DNA from: Polynucleobacter sp. 78F-HAINBA | Lineage (GTDB): Bacteria; Pseudomonadota; Gammaproteobacteria; Burkholderiales; Burkholderiaceae | Direction: 5' to 3' | NCBI RefSeq assembly: GCF_018882325.1 | Contig: NZ_JACVOQ010000003.1 | Coordinates: 62,001 to 126,000, forward strand | DNA length: 64,000 nucleotides | In this document: positions 1-8,137 of the stretch, in pieces | Position numbering within the stretch: the first letter of the stretch is position 1 | Layout of the letters: each line of letters starts with the position of its first letter | Translations under genes and position numbers: made by a program | Notes under the pieces: generated by a model | The model's input: only the letters and a program-made list of their open reading frames with translations | Database searches by the model: none | What the model was told of the DNA's origin: nothing

Positions 1-141
1 CCAGGTGCAAAACCAGAGCCAAGAGTAAATCGTCCAGGCATTCCAAGATCCCCAGATGCCAGAAGGCCTCATGAAGATAGAAGATCTGCGCCCCCAATCA
101 ATAATGCGATGGCGGAAGCTTTGCGTAAATTAAAGGGTTAA
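1..141 (+). CDS. C-terminal end of a protein, possibly Tex-like (partial)
   Basis: The first frame is open from the window edge to TAA at 139-141 and encodes 46 residues rich in Pro, Arg and Ala, ending in AMAEALRKLKG. Only the tail is visible, so no domain can be read. Such a basic, low-complexity tail with a final short helix is seen in RNA-binding proteins, and the ending resembles that of betaproteobacterial Tex (S1-domain) proteins. That identification is a weak guess. Confidence 0.45.
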   Translation, partial: PGAKPEPRVNRPGIPRSPDARRPHEDRRSAPPINNAMAEALRKLKG

Positions 142-168
142 TTCATACCTGGAGTGGTTTTTTTGTTT

Positions 169-230
169 CCCTCCAATAAGATATTGCTAATGTAGTAACA
201 TTTATACATTAGCAATATCTTATTGGAGGG
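169..230. promoter_or_regulatory. 62-bp palindrome over the TA operon leader
   Basis: Perfect inverted repeat with 26-bp arms at 169-194 and 205-230 around a 10-nt loop. The right arm contains the Shine-Dalgarno GGAGG (225-229) of the antitoxin gene starting at 235. It can serve as a DNA operator for the antitoxin. If transcription begins upstream of it, it would also form an RNA hairpin hiding the ribosome site. Confidence 0.75.
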
Positions 231-234
231 CTAG

Positions 235-489
235 ATGATTATCACCTTTTCAAGTCGTGAGTTTAATCAGGATACTGGTCGGGTAAAAAAAGCTACAGAA
301 GCGGGCCCCGTTTTTATTACCGATCGGGGAAGGCCTGCACATGTCTTGATGACATTCACCGAGTATCAGCGCGTGACTGGAAAAAAGAAAAACATCTTAG
401 ATCTTGTGGGTATGAACGGTGCTGGAGAAATTGATTTTGAGCCTGAGAAAATATCGAGCTTCACAAAGCCAATTTCGGATCTTCTTTAA
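235..489 (+). CDS. Type II antitoxin, Phd/YefM family
   Basis: 84 residues. The N-terminal half has the Phd/YefM fold signature: a short helix starting SSREFNQD followed by the strand pattern PVFITDRGRPAHVLM, which dimerises and binds operator DNA. The acidic C-terminal tail (about 55-84) is the usual toxin-neutralising segment. The start follows a strong GGAGG that lies inside the upstream palindrome. Its stop overlaps the ATG of the next gene by one base (TAATG), so the pair is translationally coupled. It is predicted to neutralise the downstream PIN toxin and to repress the operon with it. Confidence 0.9.
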   Translation: MIITFSSREFNQDTGRVKKATEAGPVFITDRGRPAHVLMTFTEYQRVTGKKKNILDLVGMNGAGEIDFEPEKISSFTKPISDLL

Positions 490-905
490 TGTATTTGCTT
501 GATACAAACGTAGTTTCAGAGTTTAGAAAGCTAGGAAGCGGTCAAATCAATTCCAATGTTAAAGGGTGGGCCGAGGAAACTGATCCTGAGCTCATGTTTC
601 TTTCGGCTATATCAATTTTGGAGCTAGAGATTGGGGTCCTGCAGGTTGAAAGAAGGGATAAAAAGCAGGGGCAAGTCCTGCGAAAGTGGCTGAGCAAACA
701 TGTTCTGCCAGCATTCTCTGGGAGGGTGCTATCGGTGGATCTGGCGGTTGCGCAGCGCTGTGCAACTCTACATGTGCCAAACCCTAAATCCGAAAGAGAT
801 GCCATGATTGCTGCAACTGCAATTGAGCATCGCATGACAATCGTCACCAGAAATATTGCTGACTTCAGTCAATCTGGCGTGAAAATGTTTGATCCTTGGC
901 GTTAG
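489..905 (+). CDS. vapC: Type II toxin, PIN-domain ribonuclease (VapC/FitB-like)
   Basis: 138 residues, the normal length for VapC/FitB toxins. It starts with YLLDTNVVSE and has the acidic PIN residues D5, E45, D104 (ERDAMIAAT) and D125 (TRNIADF), which bind Mg2+ and cleave RNA. Family members cut tRNA or rRNA and arrest translation. It is paired with a Phd-type rather than AbrB-type antitoxin, a common mix. Catalytic residues are all present, so it is probably active. RNA target unknown. Confidence 0.9.
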   Translation: MYLLDTNVVSEFRKLGSGQINSNVKGWAEETDPELMFLSAISILELEIGVLQVERRDKKQGQVLRKWLSKHVLPAFSGRVLSVDLAVAQRCATLHVPNPKSERDAMIAATAIEHRMTIVTRNIADFSQSGVKMFDPWR

Positions 906-972
906 GTTTAAATTGCTTGGGTTGATTTAGCTTTTGAAATGTATTGCAAAGTTACTTTAGATTAAGGCTTAT

Positions 973-1158
973 ATGGACATTTTGGCTTTTTTGATTGCTG
1001 GTTTTTTTGTGGCCTTTATTTTTAGAGTCACCATAGGTTCTCTTGGTCTGCCGCTAGGGCTCGCTATTGGGGTTGCTATTCTCGGGGTAATCTTTGGGGC
1101 ATATTTTCTATTTTTTGCCTCGGTTTTTAGTCTCGCGGAAATGTTTGGTGCAAAGTAA
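973..1158 (+). CDS. Small hydrophobic membrane protein, unknown function
   Basis: 61 residues, nearly all hydrophobic, with two predicted membrane segments (about 3-25 and 28-52) separated by a short Gly-rich turn. No conserved motif was recognised. It stands alone between the TA pair and the arsenic operon. No strong ribosome site is seen; the region just upstream is AT-rich. It could be a real small membrane protein or a chance hydrophobic frame. Confidence 0.5.
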   Translation: MDILAFLIAGFFVAFIFRVTIGSLGLPLGLAIGVAILGVIFGAYFLFFASVFSLAEMFGAK

Positions 1159-1193
1159 TCTGTTTGTATCGGAGGCTGTCATCAATCTGTAAT

Positions 1194-1217
1194 ATATTTC
1201 TATATAATTGGAAATAT
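1194..1217. promoter_or_regulatory. Putative ArsR operator overlapping the arsR start codon
   Basis: Inverted repeat with perfect 7-bp arms ATATTTC (1194-1200) and GAAATAT (1211-1217) around 10 nt. It runs into the ATG at 1216. ArsR/SmtB repressors bind AT-rich dyads at their own promoters, so this is the likely operator of the arsenic operon. Confidence 0.5.
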
Positions 1218-1545
1218 GAAAAATACAGATGCAGTTTCAGCTTTTCTAGCCCTAGGGCAGGAGTCTCGACTCAATATCTTTCGCCTCATCGTTCAAAAGG
1301 GCGATGTTGGTCTCACACCAAGCCAAATTGTTGAGAAGCTCGGCATTCCAAATGCCACACTCAGCTTTCATTTAAAAGAGTTGGTGCAGGCTAATTTGCT
1401 CTTAGTTGAGCGTCAAAGTCGCAATTTAATCTATCGCCCAAACGCGGCTCTAGTTCAAGATCTCAGCACCTTCCTCCTGGATAACTGCTGCGGCGGTAAA
1501 TCCTGCACCCCTGAAAAAATCACACGCAAGACTAAGTCAGCATGA
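1216..1545 (+). CDS. arsR: Arsenic-responsive repressor ArsR
   Basis: 109-residue ArsR/SmtB winged-helix repressor. The recognition region is near 37-66 (IVEKLGIPNATLSFHLKEL). The C-terminus has Cys91, Cys92 and Cys97 (NCCGGKSC), an arrangement like the C-terminal As(III) site of Acidithiobacillus-type ArsR rather than the classic ELCVCDL site, which is absent from the recognition helix. Arsenite or antimonite binding should release it from the AT-rich dyad overlapping its start. Its stop overlaps arsC by four bases (ATGA). Confidence 0.92.
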   Translation: MKNTDAVSAFLALGQESRLNIFRLIVQKGDVGLTPSQIVEKLGIPNATLSFHLKELVQANLLLVERQSRNLIYRPNAALVQDLSTFLLDNCCGGKSCTPEKITRKTKSA

Positions 1546-2021
1546 AAACCTATAACATCCTCTTTCTTTGTACACATAACTCCGCACGTTCTATCTTGGG
1601 CGAGGCTTTGGCATCTACTCACCCGAGTGGCAGGTTCGTAGGCTATTCAGCTGGATCAACTCCTGGCACGAGCGTCAATCCGATCGCTGCAGATATTGCA
1701 GTGGAGCTGGGCATGGATCGGGCTTTGCTGAAGTCAAAAAGTTGGGATGTATTTGGTGAGCCCAATGCGCCGAAAATGGATTTCATCATCACGGTTTGTG
1801 ACAATGCGGCTGGTGAGGTTTGCCCATTCTGGCCTGGTCAACCAGCCACTGCGCATTGGGGTTTTCCGGATCCCTCGCAAGTGCAGGGTAGTGATCTTGA
1901 GAAGAAGGCTGCTTTCATTGAAGTTATGAACGGCCTCAAGAAAAGATTGGATATCTTGGCTGCGATGCCGCTCGACAAATTGGACTCCATGAGTCTTAAA
2001 GAGGTGCATACAAAAGCATGA
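1542..2021 (+). CDS. arsC: Arsenate reductase ArsC, low-molecular-weight phosphatase type
   Basis: 159 residues with the phosphatase P-loop C10-THNSA-R16 near the N-terminus, which binds arsenate. Later cysteines ([11 protein letters not shown]) are candidates for redox relay. This family reduces As(V) to As(III) with thioredoxin or glutaredoxin/mycothiol partners; which partner is used cannot be read here. It lies between arsR and acr3 with four-base overlaps on both sides, so the three genes are one operon that reduces arsenate and exports the arsenite. Confidence 0.92.
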   Translation: MKTYNILFLCTHNSARSILGEALASTHPSGRFVGYSAGSTPGTSVNPIAADIAVELGMDRALLKSKSWDVFGEPNAPKMDFIITVCDNAAGEVCPFWPGQPATAHWGFPDPSQVQGSDLEKKAAFIEVMNGLKKRLDILAAMPLDKLDSMSLKEVHTKA

Positions 2022-3061
2022 ATACCTTAACTAAAAAACTATCCTTTCTTGATCGCTACCTCACAGTATGGATCTTTGCTGCAATGGCCTTTGGCATTGG
2101 ACTGGGGCACTTTATGCCTGGCATTGAGGGATTTATTAACTCCTTCCAGGTGGGAGCGACAAACATCCCAATCGCTATTGGCCTGATCTTAATGATGTAC
2201 CCGCCGTTTGCCAAAGTACGTTACGAAGATTTGCCGGATGTCTTTAAGGACAAGCGTATCTTCCTGATCTCATTGCTCATGAGCTGGATTATTGCCCCAA
2301 CATTAATGTTCTTTTTGGCTATTACCTTTGTGCCGGATCAACCAGAGTACATGGCAGGCTTGATTCTGATTGGTATAGCGCCTTGTATTGCGATGGTGAT
2401 TGTTTGGAACGATCTTGCAAAAGGTTCTACTGAATATGCGGCCGGCTTAGTGGCATTTAATGCGATCTTTCAGGTTCTATTCTTTAGTGTCTATGCATAT
2501 TTCTTTCTTACTGTTTTGCCTCCTTACTTTGGATTGGCTGCATCTAATGTAAGCGTGAGCATGGGGCAGATCGCTGAGAGCGTTTTTATCTACCTTGGTG
2601 TGCCTTGTATTGCCGGCATCTTGACTCGTGTGGTGATGTTGAAGTTCATCTCCAAAGATCGGTATCACGAGCAATTCGTGCCGCGTATCGGTAAGCTCAC
2701 TTTGCTTGCTTTGCTATTTACTATCGTAGTGATGTTTAGTCTCAAGGGTAATTTGATCCTCACTCTACCCATGGATGTAGTCACCATTGCCGTTCCTCTT
2801 CTTGTCTTCTTCCTCATCATGTTCTTGCTGACATTCTTTGTGACGGGCAGAATGGGGATTGACTATAAGCGTTGCTGCACACTCTCGTTTACAGCCTCTA
2901 GCAATAACTTTGAGCTCGCAATTGCTGTTGCTATTGCGGTATTTGGAATCAACTCTGGAGCTGCCTTTGCGGCAGTCATAGGCCCCTTGGTAGAGGTGCC
3001 CATCATGATTGGCTTGGTAACTGTGGCTTTGTGGTTTAAGGATCGCTTCTTTGCGGTCTAA
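2018..3061 (+). CDS. acr3: Arsenite efflux transporter Acr3
   Basis: 347 residues with about ten membrane segments. The Acr3 signature surrounds Cys123 in the fourth segment ([18 protein letters not shown]), the residue needed for arsenite transport in this family, and a conserved Glu follows in the late segment PLVEVPIMI. It is not ArsB-type, which has twelve segments. It acts in the inner membrane as an As(OH)3/H+ antiporter and completes the arsenic detoxification operon. Confidence 0.93.
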   Translation: MNTLTKKLSFLDRYLTVWIFAAMAFGIGLGHFMPGIEGFINSFQVGATNIPIAIGLILMMYPPFAKVRYEDLPDVFKDKRIFLISLLMSWIIAPTLMFFLAITFVPDQPEYMAGLILIGIAPCIAMVIVWNDLAKGSTEYAAGLVAFNAIFQVLFFSVYAYFFLTVLPPYFGLAASNVSVSMGQIAESVFIYLGVPCIAGILTRVVMLKFISKDRYHEQFVPRIGKLTLLALLFTIVVMFSLKGNLILTLPMDVVTIAVPLLVFFLIMFLLTFFVTGRMGIDYKRCCTLSFTASSNNFELAIAVAIAVFGINSGAAFAAVIGPLVEVPIMIGLVTVALWFKDRFFAV

Positions 3062-3101
3062 ATAGCCCTGGGGCTGGATGGCCCTTGCGCAACATGGTTG
3101 T

Positions 3102-3129
3102 TTGATGCTAACATATTTGTTAGCATCAA
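3102..3129. promoter_or_regulatory. Operator of the HigBA operon
   Basis: Perfect inverted repeat with 12-bp arms (3102-3113 and 3118-3129) and a 4-nt centre, ending three bases before the toxin ATG at 3133. The position and symmetry fit autoregulation by the HTH antitoxin HigA. Confidence 0.65.
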
Positions 3130-3132
3130 TGA

Positions 3133-3456
3133 ATGAACTATTCCATTCGCTATTCCAGTTCCGATGTATTGGAGCAGATATTTAATTTGCCCATTTCTTT
3201 GCAGGCACGGTACATTGCTTTAACTCAGCGCATGATTGAATATGGGCCGCATTTGGGATTGCCGCATACCGATTCATTTGGCGGCGGGTTGTTTGAGTTA
3301 AGGCTAAAAGGTGCCGAGGGAATCGCTAGAGTTTTCTTTTGCACGCTGGTGGAACGAGAGATCGTAATGTTGCATAGCTTCATTAAGAAGTCGCAGAAAA
3401 CTCCTGACCGGGAGTTAAAGCTAGCCAAGTTGAGAATGAAGGAGTTGAAGTTATGA
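3133..3456 (+). CDS. higB: HigB/Gp49-like RelE-superfamily toxin
   Basis: 107 residues with the signature of the phage-derived Gp49-like (DUF891) HigB family: LFELRLKGAEGIARVFFCT then IVMLHSFIKKSQKTPDRE. These are ribosome-dependent mRNA interferases. The toxin comes first and the antitoxin second, the usual order for HigBA, with a four-base overlap. No good Shine-Dalgarno is visible because the operator occupies the leader. Confidence 0.9.
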   Translation: MNYSIRYSSSDVLEQIFNLPISLQARYIALTQRMIEYGPHLGLPHTDSFGGGLFELRLKGAEGIARVFFCTLVEREIVMLHSFIKKSQKTPDRELKLAKLRMKELKL

Positions 3457-3752
3457 AGACAAAGCCGTTAAGTCATAAACAGGCCGTTGCCAAGATGTTA
3501 AAAAACTCTGCAGTTAAGACTGAGGTTGAGCGATTAAATAAAGAAGAGTTTGCTATTCTTGATGAAATTCTTCAGGCCCGTAAAGCTGCAGGCCTATCCC
3601 AGGCTGAAGTGGCTCGTAGAATGGGTACACAAGCCCCCGCTATAGCTAGGCTGGAAAGCTCTTTGGCAACTGGAAAGCATTCCCCAAGTTTAAACACGCT
3701 TCGAAAATATGCTGCGGCCTTAGGTAAGAAGGTTGAATTGCATCTGGTCTAA
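3453..3752 (+). CDS. higA: HigA antitoxin, Xre-type HTH
   Basis: 99 residues. An N-terminal helical region is followed by a Cro/C1 helix-turn-helix at about 42-80 (LSQAEVARRMGTQAPAIARLE) and a C-terminal strand AALGKKVELHLV. It should bind HigB and the 12-bp-arm palindrome upstream of higB. Its ATG overlaps the toxin stop. Confidence 0.9.
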   Translation: MKTKPLSHKQAVAKMLKNSAVKTEVERLNKEEFAILDEILQARKAAGLSQAEVARRMGTQAPAIARLESSLATGKHSPSLNTLRKYAAALGKKVELHLV

Positions 3753-3780
3753 GGAATAAACCATTTGCAGCTCTTATTGG

Positions 3781-4017
3781 TTATGCCCTATAAGGTCTAA
3801 CCAGCGCCTCTAAACCAAAGGCATCATTTGCATGCCTCAGCTCATCAATGGATATTCTGAGTTTCTTGAGCTCTTTGCAAGACAGCTTGCGTAATTTTTT
3901 ACGGTCCATGCCGTAGGTATCTACTAAATATCGAGCTCTAGACAGACATATCTGTAGGCGAATAAGCCAGTAAATGGCAAAAATTGCTGGCGCGAATAAG
4001 AGAAGCAAAATGCTCAT
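3781..4017 (-). CDS. Small membrane-anchored protein, unknown
   Basis: 78 residues. One N-terminal membrane segment (about 2-25) is followed by a basic, Leu- and Lys-rich cytoplasmic region (RKKLRKLSCKELKKLRIS). No family was recognised. It lies downstream of the terminator of the UspA gene, so it probably has its own promoter. Confidence 0.55.
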   Translation of the reverse strand: MSILLLLFAPAIFAIYWLIRLQICLSRARYLVDTYGMDRKKLRKLSCKELKKLRISIDELRHANDAFGLEALVRPYRA

Positions 4018-4029
4018 TTAGTAACCCAT

Positions 4030-4054
4030 AAAAAAGGCCGTCACACGGACGGCC
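4030..4054 (-). terminator. Rho-independent terminator of the UspA gene
   Basis: Stem GGCCGTC/GACGGCC (4036-4042 and 4048-4054) with a 5-nt loop. Read on the minus strand it is followed by six T (complement of 4030-4035). It lies 35 nt after the UspA stop. Confidence 0.85.
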
Positions 4055-4088
4055 TATTGAAGTTAATTCATCGAATTAACCTTGGTGC

Positions 4089-4514
4089 TTATTTGATCAA
4101 CAAAACAGGCTGCTTAGCTGCATTGGCTACTTTTTGAGCAACTGAGCCCATGAGAGCATCAACAATACCGCTTCTACCTTTGGAGCCCATAACGATGAGG
4201 TCAAATTTTTCTTTATTGGCTAGGGCGATGATTTCGTTCGCAACGTTGCCACGCTTAATCACCATACTGTGTTTCACGCCGGCAACATCGAGCGCCTTCT
4301 GAGCTGGCTTGAGTTCTTTTTCGCTTACTTCGCGGAGATAGTCATCAATCACGCTTGTAGCTACAAATTGCTTCACGTGACCAAGGCCAATATCGTCATG
4401 AATGCTGACCAATGTCACAGTGCACTTGCTGCGTAAATCTTTGGCTAACTTCCCAACATACTTGGCTGCATTGAGTGAAGATTTTGAGCCGTCAACCGGT
4501 AATAGTATTTTCAT
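4089..4514 (-). CDS. Universal stress protein UspA family
   Basis: 141 residues, a single Usp domain. It starts with ILLPVDGS, where D8 contacts the adenine, and has the ATP-binding loop G-x2-G-x9-GS near 110-124 (GSKGRSGIVDALMGS). It is therefore of the nucleotide-binding Usp type. Usp proteins are induced by starvation and stress; the precise role is unknown. Monocistronic with a clear terminator. Confidence 0.93.
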   Translation of the reverse strand: MKILLPVDGSKSSLNAAKYVGKLAKDLRSKCTVTLVSIHDDIGLGHVKQFVATSVIDDYLREVSEKELKPAQKALDVAGVKHSMVIKRGNVANEIIALANKEKFDLIVMGSKGRSGIVDALMGSVAQKVANAAKQPVLLIK

Positions 4515-4633
4515 GTGTCCCTCTATTTTTGTAGTTAATAAACTGCACCTGCATATAACTAATTTACTACGAAAATCGTCATAAATCCACGAAAAAAGTA
4601 CTTGACTCGGATGAGCCCCATCTAGATTGGTGT

Positions 4634-5407
4634 TTACCTCAGATAGGCGTCATAGAAGGTTTTGATGATGAGGATGGTCACCAGAATAAAGAAACCTTTT
4701 CTAATAAAGGCATTGCCATGTTTGATGGCGATCTTAGTGCCAATTTGACCACCTACAAGATTAGCGCTGGCCATCAGTAAGCCGAGCTTCCAGTCAAAGT
4801 AGCCTAAATAGAAAAAGACGCACAGTGCGCCTAAATTGGAGGCGATATTAAGAAACTTTGCAGGCGCTGCAGATCTCAAGAAATCAAATCCCAATACGCG
4901 GGTATAGAAGAGCTTATAAAAGGCACCCGCTCCTGGGCCTAGGAAGCCATCATAAAAACCAATGACGCTGGCGCCAGTAGAGGCGATCGCTTTTTGCTTG
5001 CGGTGCTGGTGTTTGGGTGCATGAATAAGGCCGGCACTCGATTTGATATTGAAGATAAGCAACGCTATCAATAAAAATGGCAGGGCTCCTCTAAGCCATT
5101 CGGTTGGAATTCGAGTTACAAGATAGGCTCCCGCAACTGATGCAAAGAAAGCAAATGCTGAAGAGATAATCACCAGGCTCCAAGGGCTCTTATTGGCGCG
5201 GCTGTACTGAATTGCTGAACCAATCGTTCCAACGATTGAGCCAAATTTATTGACTGAGAGTAGGGTGGCCGGCGGAAAGCCTGGCAAAACTGCAAATAGG
5301 GCTGGAACCTGAATCATTCCACCCCCGCCAATGATGGAGTCGACTAAGCCGGCAAATAAGGCGCAGGCCAGTAAAAGGCTCAGATCGAAAGCGGAGAGTT
5401 CAAGCAT
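4634..5407 (-). CDS. TauE/SafE family membrane transporter
   Basis: 257 residues with seven or eight hydrophobic segments and the family's repeated motif at both halves: GLVDSIIGGGGMIQVPAL near the N-terminus and GFYDGFLGPGAGAFYKLF near the middle. Members export sulfite, sulfoacetate or related organosulfur anions, or import small acids; the substrate cannot be inferred from neighbours. It has its own upstream region and no obvious partner. Confidence 0.9.
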   Translation of the reverse strand: MLELSAFDLSLLLACALFAGLVDSIIGGGGMIQVPALFAVLPGFPPATLLSVNKFGSIVGTIGSAIQYSRANKSPWSLVIISSAFAFFASVAGAYLVTRIPTEWLRGALPFLLIALLIFNIKSSAGLIHAPKHQHRKQKAIASTGASVIGFYDGFLGPGAGAFYKLFYTRVLGFDFLRSAAPAKFLNIASNLGALCVFFYLGYFDWKLGLLMASANLVGGQIGTKIAIKHGNAFIRKGFFILVTILIIKTFYDAYLR

Positions 5408-5522
5408 AGCGTCTATTGTTCTTCTAGTTCTTTTAAGTGGTGCCAGCCTATTTTAGAGGTGTTTTATTGGGGGTGTATTCAGATTAGTGTTGCAGCTTGA
5501 TTGATTGGATAATCTAGTTCAC

Positions 5523-6422
5523 ATGAAAGTCAATTCTGAAGGAGTCTCCTCATCAAGGGTGTATTTGCCTATTGGGCGGAATCACGCTTGTTTGTTGGAT
5601 TTCTTTATTGCCAACTTTCCACACATAGACCCAAGTGAATGGCGGGCTCGTTTTGACGAGGGCTTGGTATTCAATCAAGAGGGCGAGGCGCTTGCTGCAA
5701 GCAATGCCTATCTCCCCAATACGCATTTACTCTATTTCAGGCGCTTGGCTAGAGAACCAGAAATTCCTTTTGAGGAAGTCATCCTATTTCAAGATGAACA
5801 TATTCTGGTTGCTGATAAACCCCATTTTTTACCAGTAACACCAAGCGGTCTTTATCTACATCAAACCCTACTCAATCGCCTAAAGAAAAAAACCGGTATT
5901 CAAGAGCTAAGCCCCATCCATCGGATTGATCGCGATACCGCAGGCCTAGTTATTTTTTCAGTCAATCGGAAAGAGCGGGCGCAATACCAGAATCTGTTTA
6001 GAGATCGCGCAGTCAAAAAAGTCTATGAAGCTATCGCACCGTATTCAGAAGAGCTCATCAATAAATTACCGTTGACTTATCAAAGCAGACTAGAGGAGTC
6101 CGAACACTTTTTACAAATGCAAGAGGTGGAGGGCGAGACTAACGCTGACACCTTGATCGAGTTACTTGAAATATCAAAGCCCTGGGCTAGGTACCGCCTT
6201 ACCCCTGGCAGTGGAAAGAAGCACCAATTGCGTTGCCATCTCAATAGTCTGGGAATACCCATTCAAAACGACCAGATCTACCCCATCCTCACGCCATACC
6301 AAGAATACGATTTGGACTTCTCCAAGCCCTTACAGTTGTTAGCTAGGGAAGTTGCTTTTCTAGACCCTATCACCGGCAATGTACGTCATTTCATTACAAA
6401 TCAAGAGTTAAGTATTTGTTGA
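5523..6422 (+). CDS. RluA-family pseudouridine synthase
   Basis: 299 residues from the ATG at 5523. An in-frame TTG at 5505 would add six residues but has no better ribosome site. The catalytic motif HRIDRDTAGL places the nucleophilic Asp at 136. A GSGKKHQLRCHLNSLGIPI segment near 229-248 is the usual RNA-binding strand of RluA/RluC/RluD/TruC enzymes. The N-terminal S4-like domain is short or absent. It isomerises uridine in rRNA or tRNA; the target site is not predictable here. Confidence 0.9.
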   Translation: MKVNSEGVSSSRVYLPIGRNHACLLDFFIANFPHIDPSEWRARFDEGLVFNQEGEALAASNAYLPNTHLLYFRRLAREPEIPFEEVILFQDEHILVADKPHFLPVTPSGLYLHQTLLNRLKKKTGIQELSPIHRIDRDTAGLVIFSVNRKERAQYQNLFRDRAVKKVYEAIAPYSEELINKLPLTYQSRLEESEHFLQMQEVEGETNADTLIELLEISKPWARYRLTPGSGKKHQLRCHLNSLGIPIQNDQIYPILTPYQEYDLDFSKPLQLLAREVAFLDPITGNVRHFITNQELSIC

Positions 6423-6513
6423 TTACCTCGCTGATAAAGAATTCTACCTATACGTCGAAGATTTCTATACAGTGGACTAATGATGTAAATCACTATTTAA
6501 TAGGAAATTACAA

Positions 6514-6762
6514 ATGAGTAAAGAAGTTTTAGGACCCGATGGCCTTCCAGGGCACGACTATTTCTTGGATGCAGTTAATCATATTGATGAGGCTGTAGCA
6601 AACAATACGATTGCAGCTAGTGCAGCCAAAGGCCTAGTCTTTAGCTTGGTGGAAACTTTGGGCGCTATGGTGGGTGACCCTGATTTGCCAAGTCACCTCA
6701 AGTCCGGCTACATGGGCGCCTTGGATCTTGCAGTGGAATTAGAGGCTAAGCTTACAAAGTAA
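6514..6762 (+). CDS. Small conserved-looking protein, unknown
   Basis: 82 residues, acidic and mostly helical, without a membrane segment or signal peptide (GPDGLPGHDYFLDAVNHIDEAV...). It is preceded by AGGA 9 nt before the ATG. No family was recognised. Codon use matches its neighbours, so it is probably a real gene. It lies upstream of dusA but with a separate 90-nt leader. Confidence 0.6.
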   Translation: MSKEVLGPDGLPGHDYFLDAVNHIDEAVANNTIAASAAKGLVFSLVETLGAMVGDPDLPSHLKSGYMGALDLAVELEAKLTK

Positions 6763-6851
6763 CTTAGTTGCTAAAGTGGCATCAGTAAGGGCAACTTCGG
6801 TTGTCCTTATCCATTTAAAATGTCATGCAAATCAACCTTATATTGAAGTTT

Positions 6852-7934
6852 ATGAGCAAGCCCCCGCAGAAACGTTTAGCAGTAGCCCCCATGATGGAGT
6901 GGACGGATCGACACTGCCGCTCTTTTCATCGGACCCTTACAAAAGAGACGGTTCTCTATACTGAGATGGTAACTACTGGCGCTCTTATTCATGGGGATGT
7001 ACCGCGTCATTTGGATTATTCGCAAGATCAACACCCGGTAGTGTTGCAATTAGGTGGCTCAGAGCCGTCGGATTTGGCTAAGGCTGCAGAGTTAGCGCAG
7101 CAGTGGGGCTATGACGAGATTGACCTTAACTGCGGTTGTCCATCAGAGCGTGTGCAGCGTGGCGCCTTTGGTGCTTGCCTCATGGCCGAGCCTAAGCTAG
7201 TTGCTGATTGCGTGAAAGCAATGAAGGCTGCAGTCGATACTCCAATTACAGTAAAGCATCGACTGGGTTTAGATTCCATGGATGCCGCCAATTCCGAAGC
7301 GGATTACCAATTTGCCCTCAGCTTTATTCTCTCAGTAGCGGATGCTGGCGCAAGTCAGGTGACTATTCATGCGCGCAATGCTGTTCTTAAAGGTTTATCT
7401 CCCAAAGAGAATCGCAGTAAACCACCATTACGTTATGAGGTAGCAGCCAAGCTTCGTCTAGATGCGCAAAAGCAGTTTCCGAATCTAAAAGTATTACTGA
7501 ATGGCGGATTAGAAACCAACGACCAAATTGCTGGCCATTGGGATGATTTTGATGGCTTTATGGTCGGCAGGGCAGCCTATCATTTTCCAGCGCTTCTCTT
7601 GGGTTGGGACGACATGATCAATACGGATGGCGATGCGGCTGGCTACCTCTTTAGCGAGACTGAATGGCATCGTATTCAGATTGCATTGGTGAAACAGGTG
7701 CAGGCTTGGTTTGATGAATGTCAGGCAAAAGAAAAGCCTTTTTATATCGGTGCATTTACCCGCCATATTTTGGGCCTGGCACACGGTAGGGCTGGCTCCC
7801 GTTACTGGCGCCAGCGCCTTTCTGATCACCATGCCCTGGCTAAAGTTCAAAGCAAAGCAGCTATTTTGGATTTCTTTATCGATGCGAGTTTATGCCTTGG
7901 GGATTGGGCTGCGTTTGAGTTTGAAGGCGCCTAA
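6852..7934 (+). CDS. dusA: tRNA-dihydrouridine(20/20a) synthase DusA
   Basis: 360 residues from the ATG at 6852, chosen because family members begin a few residues before the FMN-binding strand RLAVAPMMEWTDRHCR; the ATG at 6825 gives a nine-residue tail with no parallel. The catalytic motif LNCGCPSERV holds Cys96. KHRLGLD and LLNGGL are FMN- and phosphate-contacting segments of the TIM barrel. The DusA subgroup is indicated by PMMEWTDRH and the length. It reduces U20/U20a in tRNA with NADPH. The gene just downstream is tRNA-His. Confidence 0.94.
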   Translation: MSKPPQKRLAVAPMMEWTDRHCRSFHRTLTKETVLYTEMVTTGALIHGDVPRHLDYSQDQHPVVLQLGGSEPSDLAKAAELAQQWGYDEIDLNCGCPSERVQRGAFGACLMAEPKLVADCVKAMKAAVDTPITVKHRLGLDSMDAANSEADYQFALSFILSVADAGASQVTIHARNAVLKGLSPKENRSKPPLRYEVAAKLRLDAQKQFPNLKVLLNGGLETNDQIAGHWDDFDGFMVGRAAYHFPALLLGWDDMINTDGDAAGYLFSETEWHRIQIALVKQVQAWFDECQAKEKPFYIGAFTRHILGLAHGRAGSRYWRQRLSDHHALAKVQSKAAILDFFIDASLCLGDWAAFEFEGA

Positions 7935-7954
7935 ACCCCGCATCTAAGCCATTT

Positions 7955-7984
7955 TTGACAGGGTTTTGCCTCAAAAGCTATAAT
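7955..7984 (+). promoter_or_regulatory. Consensus sigma-70 promoter of tRNA-His
   Basis: TTGACA at 7955-7960, 18-nt spacer, TATAAT at 7979-7984. The predicted start lies just before the tRNA 5' end at 7998. Both hexamers are exact consensus. Confidence 0.85.
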
Positions 7985-7997
7985 CTATGTCTTCAGT

Positions 7998-8074
7998 GGC
8001 GGACGTAGCTCAGTTGGTAGAGTCCCAGATTGTGATTCTGGTTGTCGCGGGTTCGAGCCCCGTCGTTCGCCCCA
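7998..8074 (+). tRNA. tRNA-His (anticodon GTG)
   Basis: Cloverleaf with acceptor GCGGACG (7999-8005) pairing to CGTTCGC (8064-8070). The extra G(-1) at 7998 pairs with discriminator C at 8071, the hallmark of tRNA-His. The anticodon loop has GTG. The CCA (8072-8074) is encoded. Confidence 0.95.
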
Positions 8075-8093
8075 CCGAATACTGCAGTATCCT

Positions 8094-8118
8094 AAAGCTC
8101 CCTTTGCGGAGCTTTTTT
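8094..8118 (+). terminator. Terminator after tRNA-His
   Basis: Stem AAAGCTCC/GGAGCTTT (8094-8101 and 8108-8115), 6-nt loop, then a T run to 8118. Confidence 0.85.
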
Positions 8119-8137
8119 ATTTTTCTCGATTTCATCC

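Noticed and set aside
5505..5522. TTG start for the pseudouridine synthase
   Set aside because: It adds six residues without a ribosome site; the ATG at 5523 is simpler.
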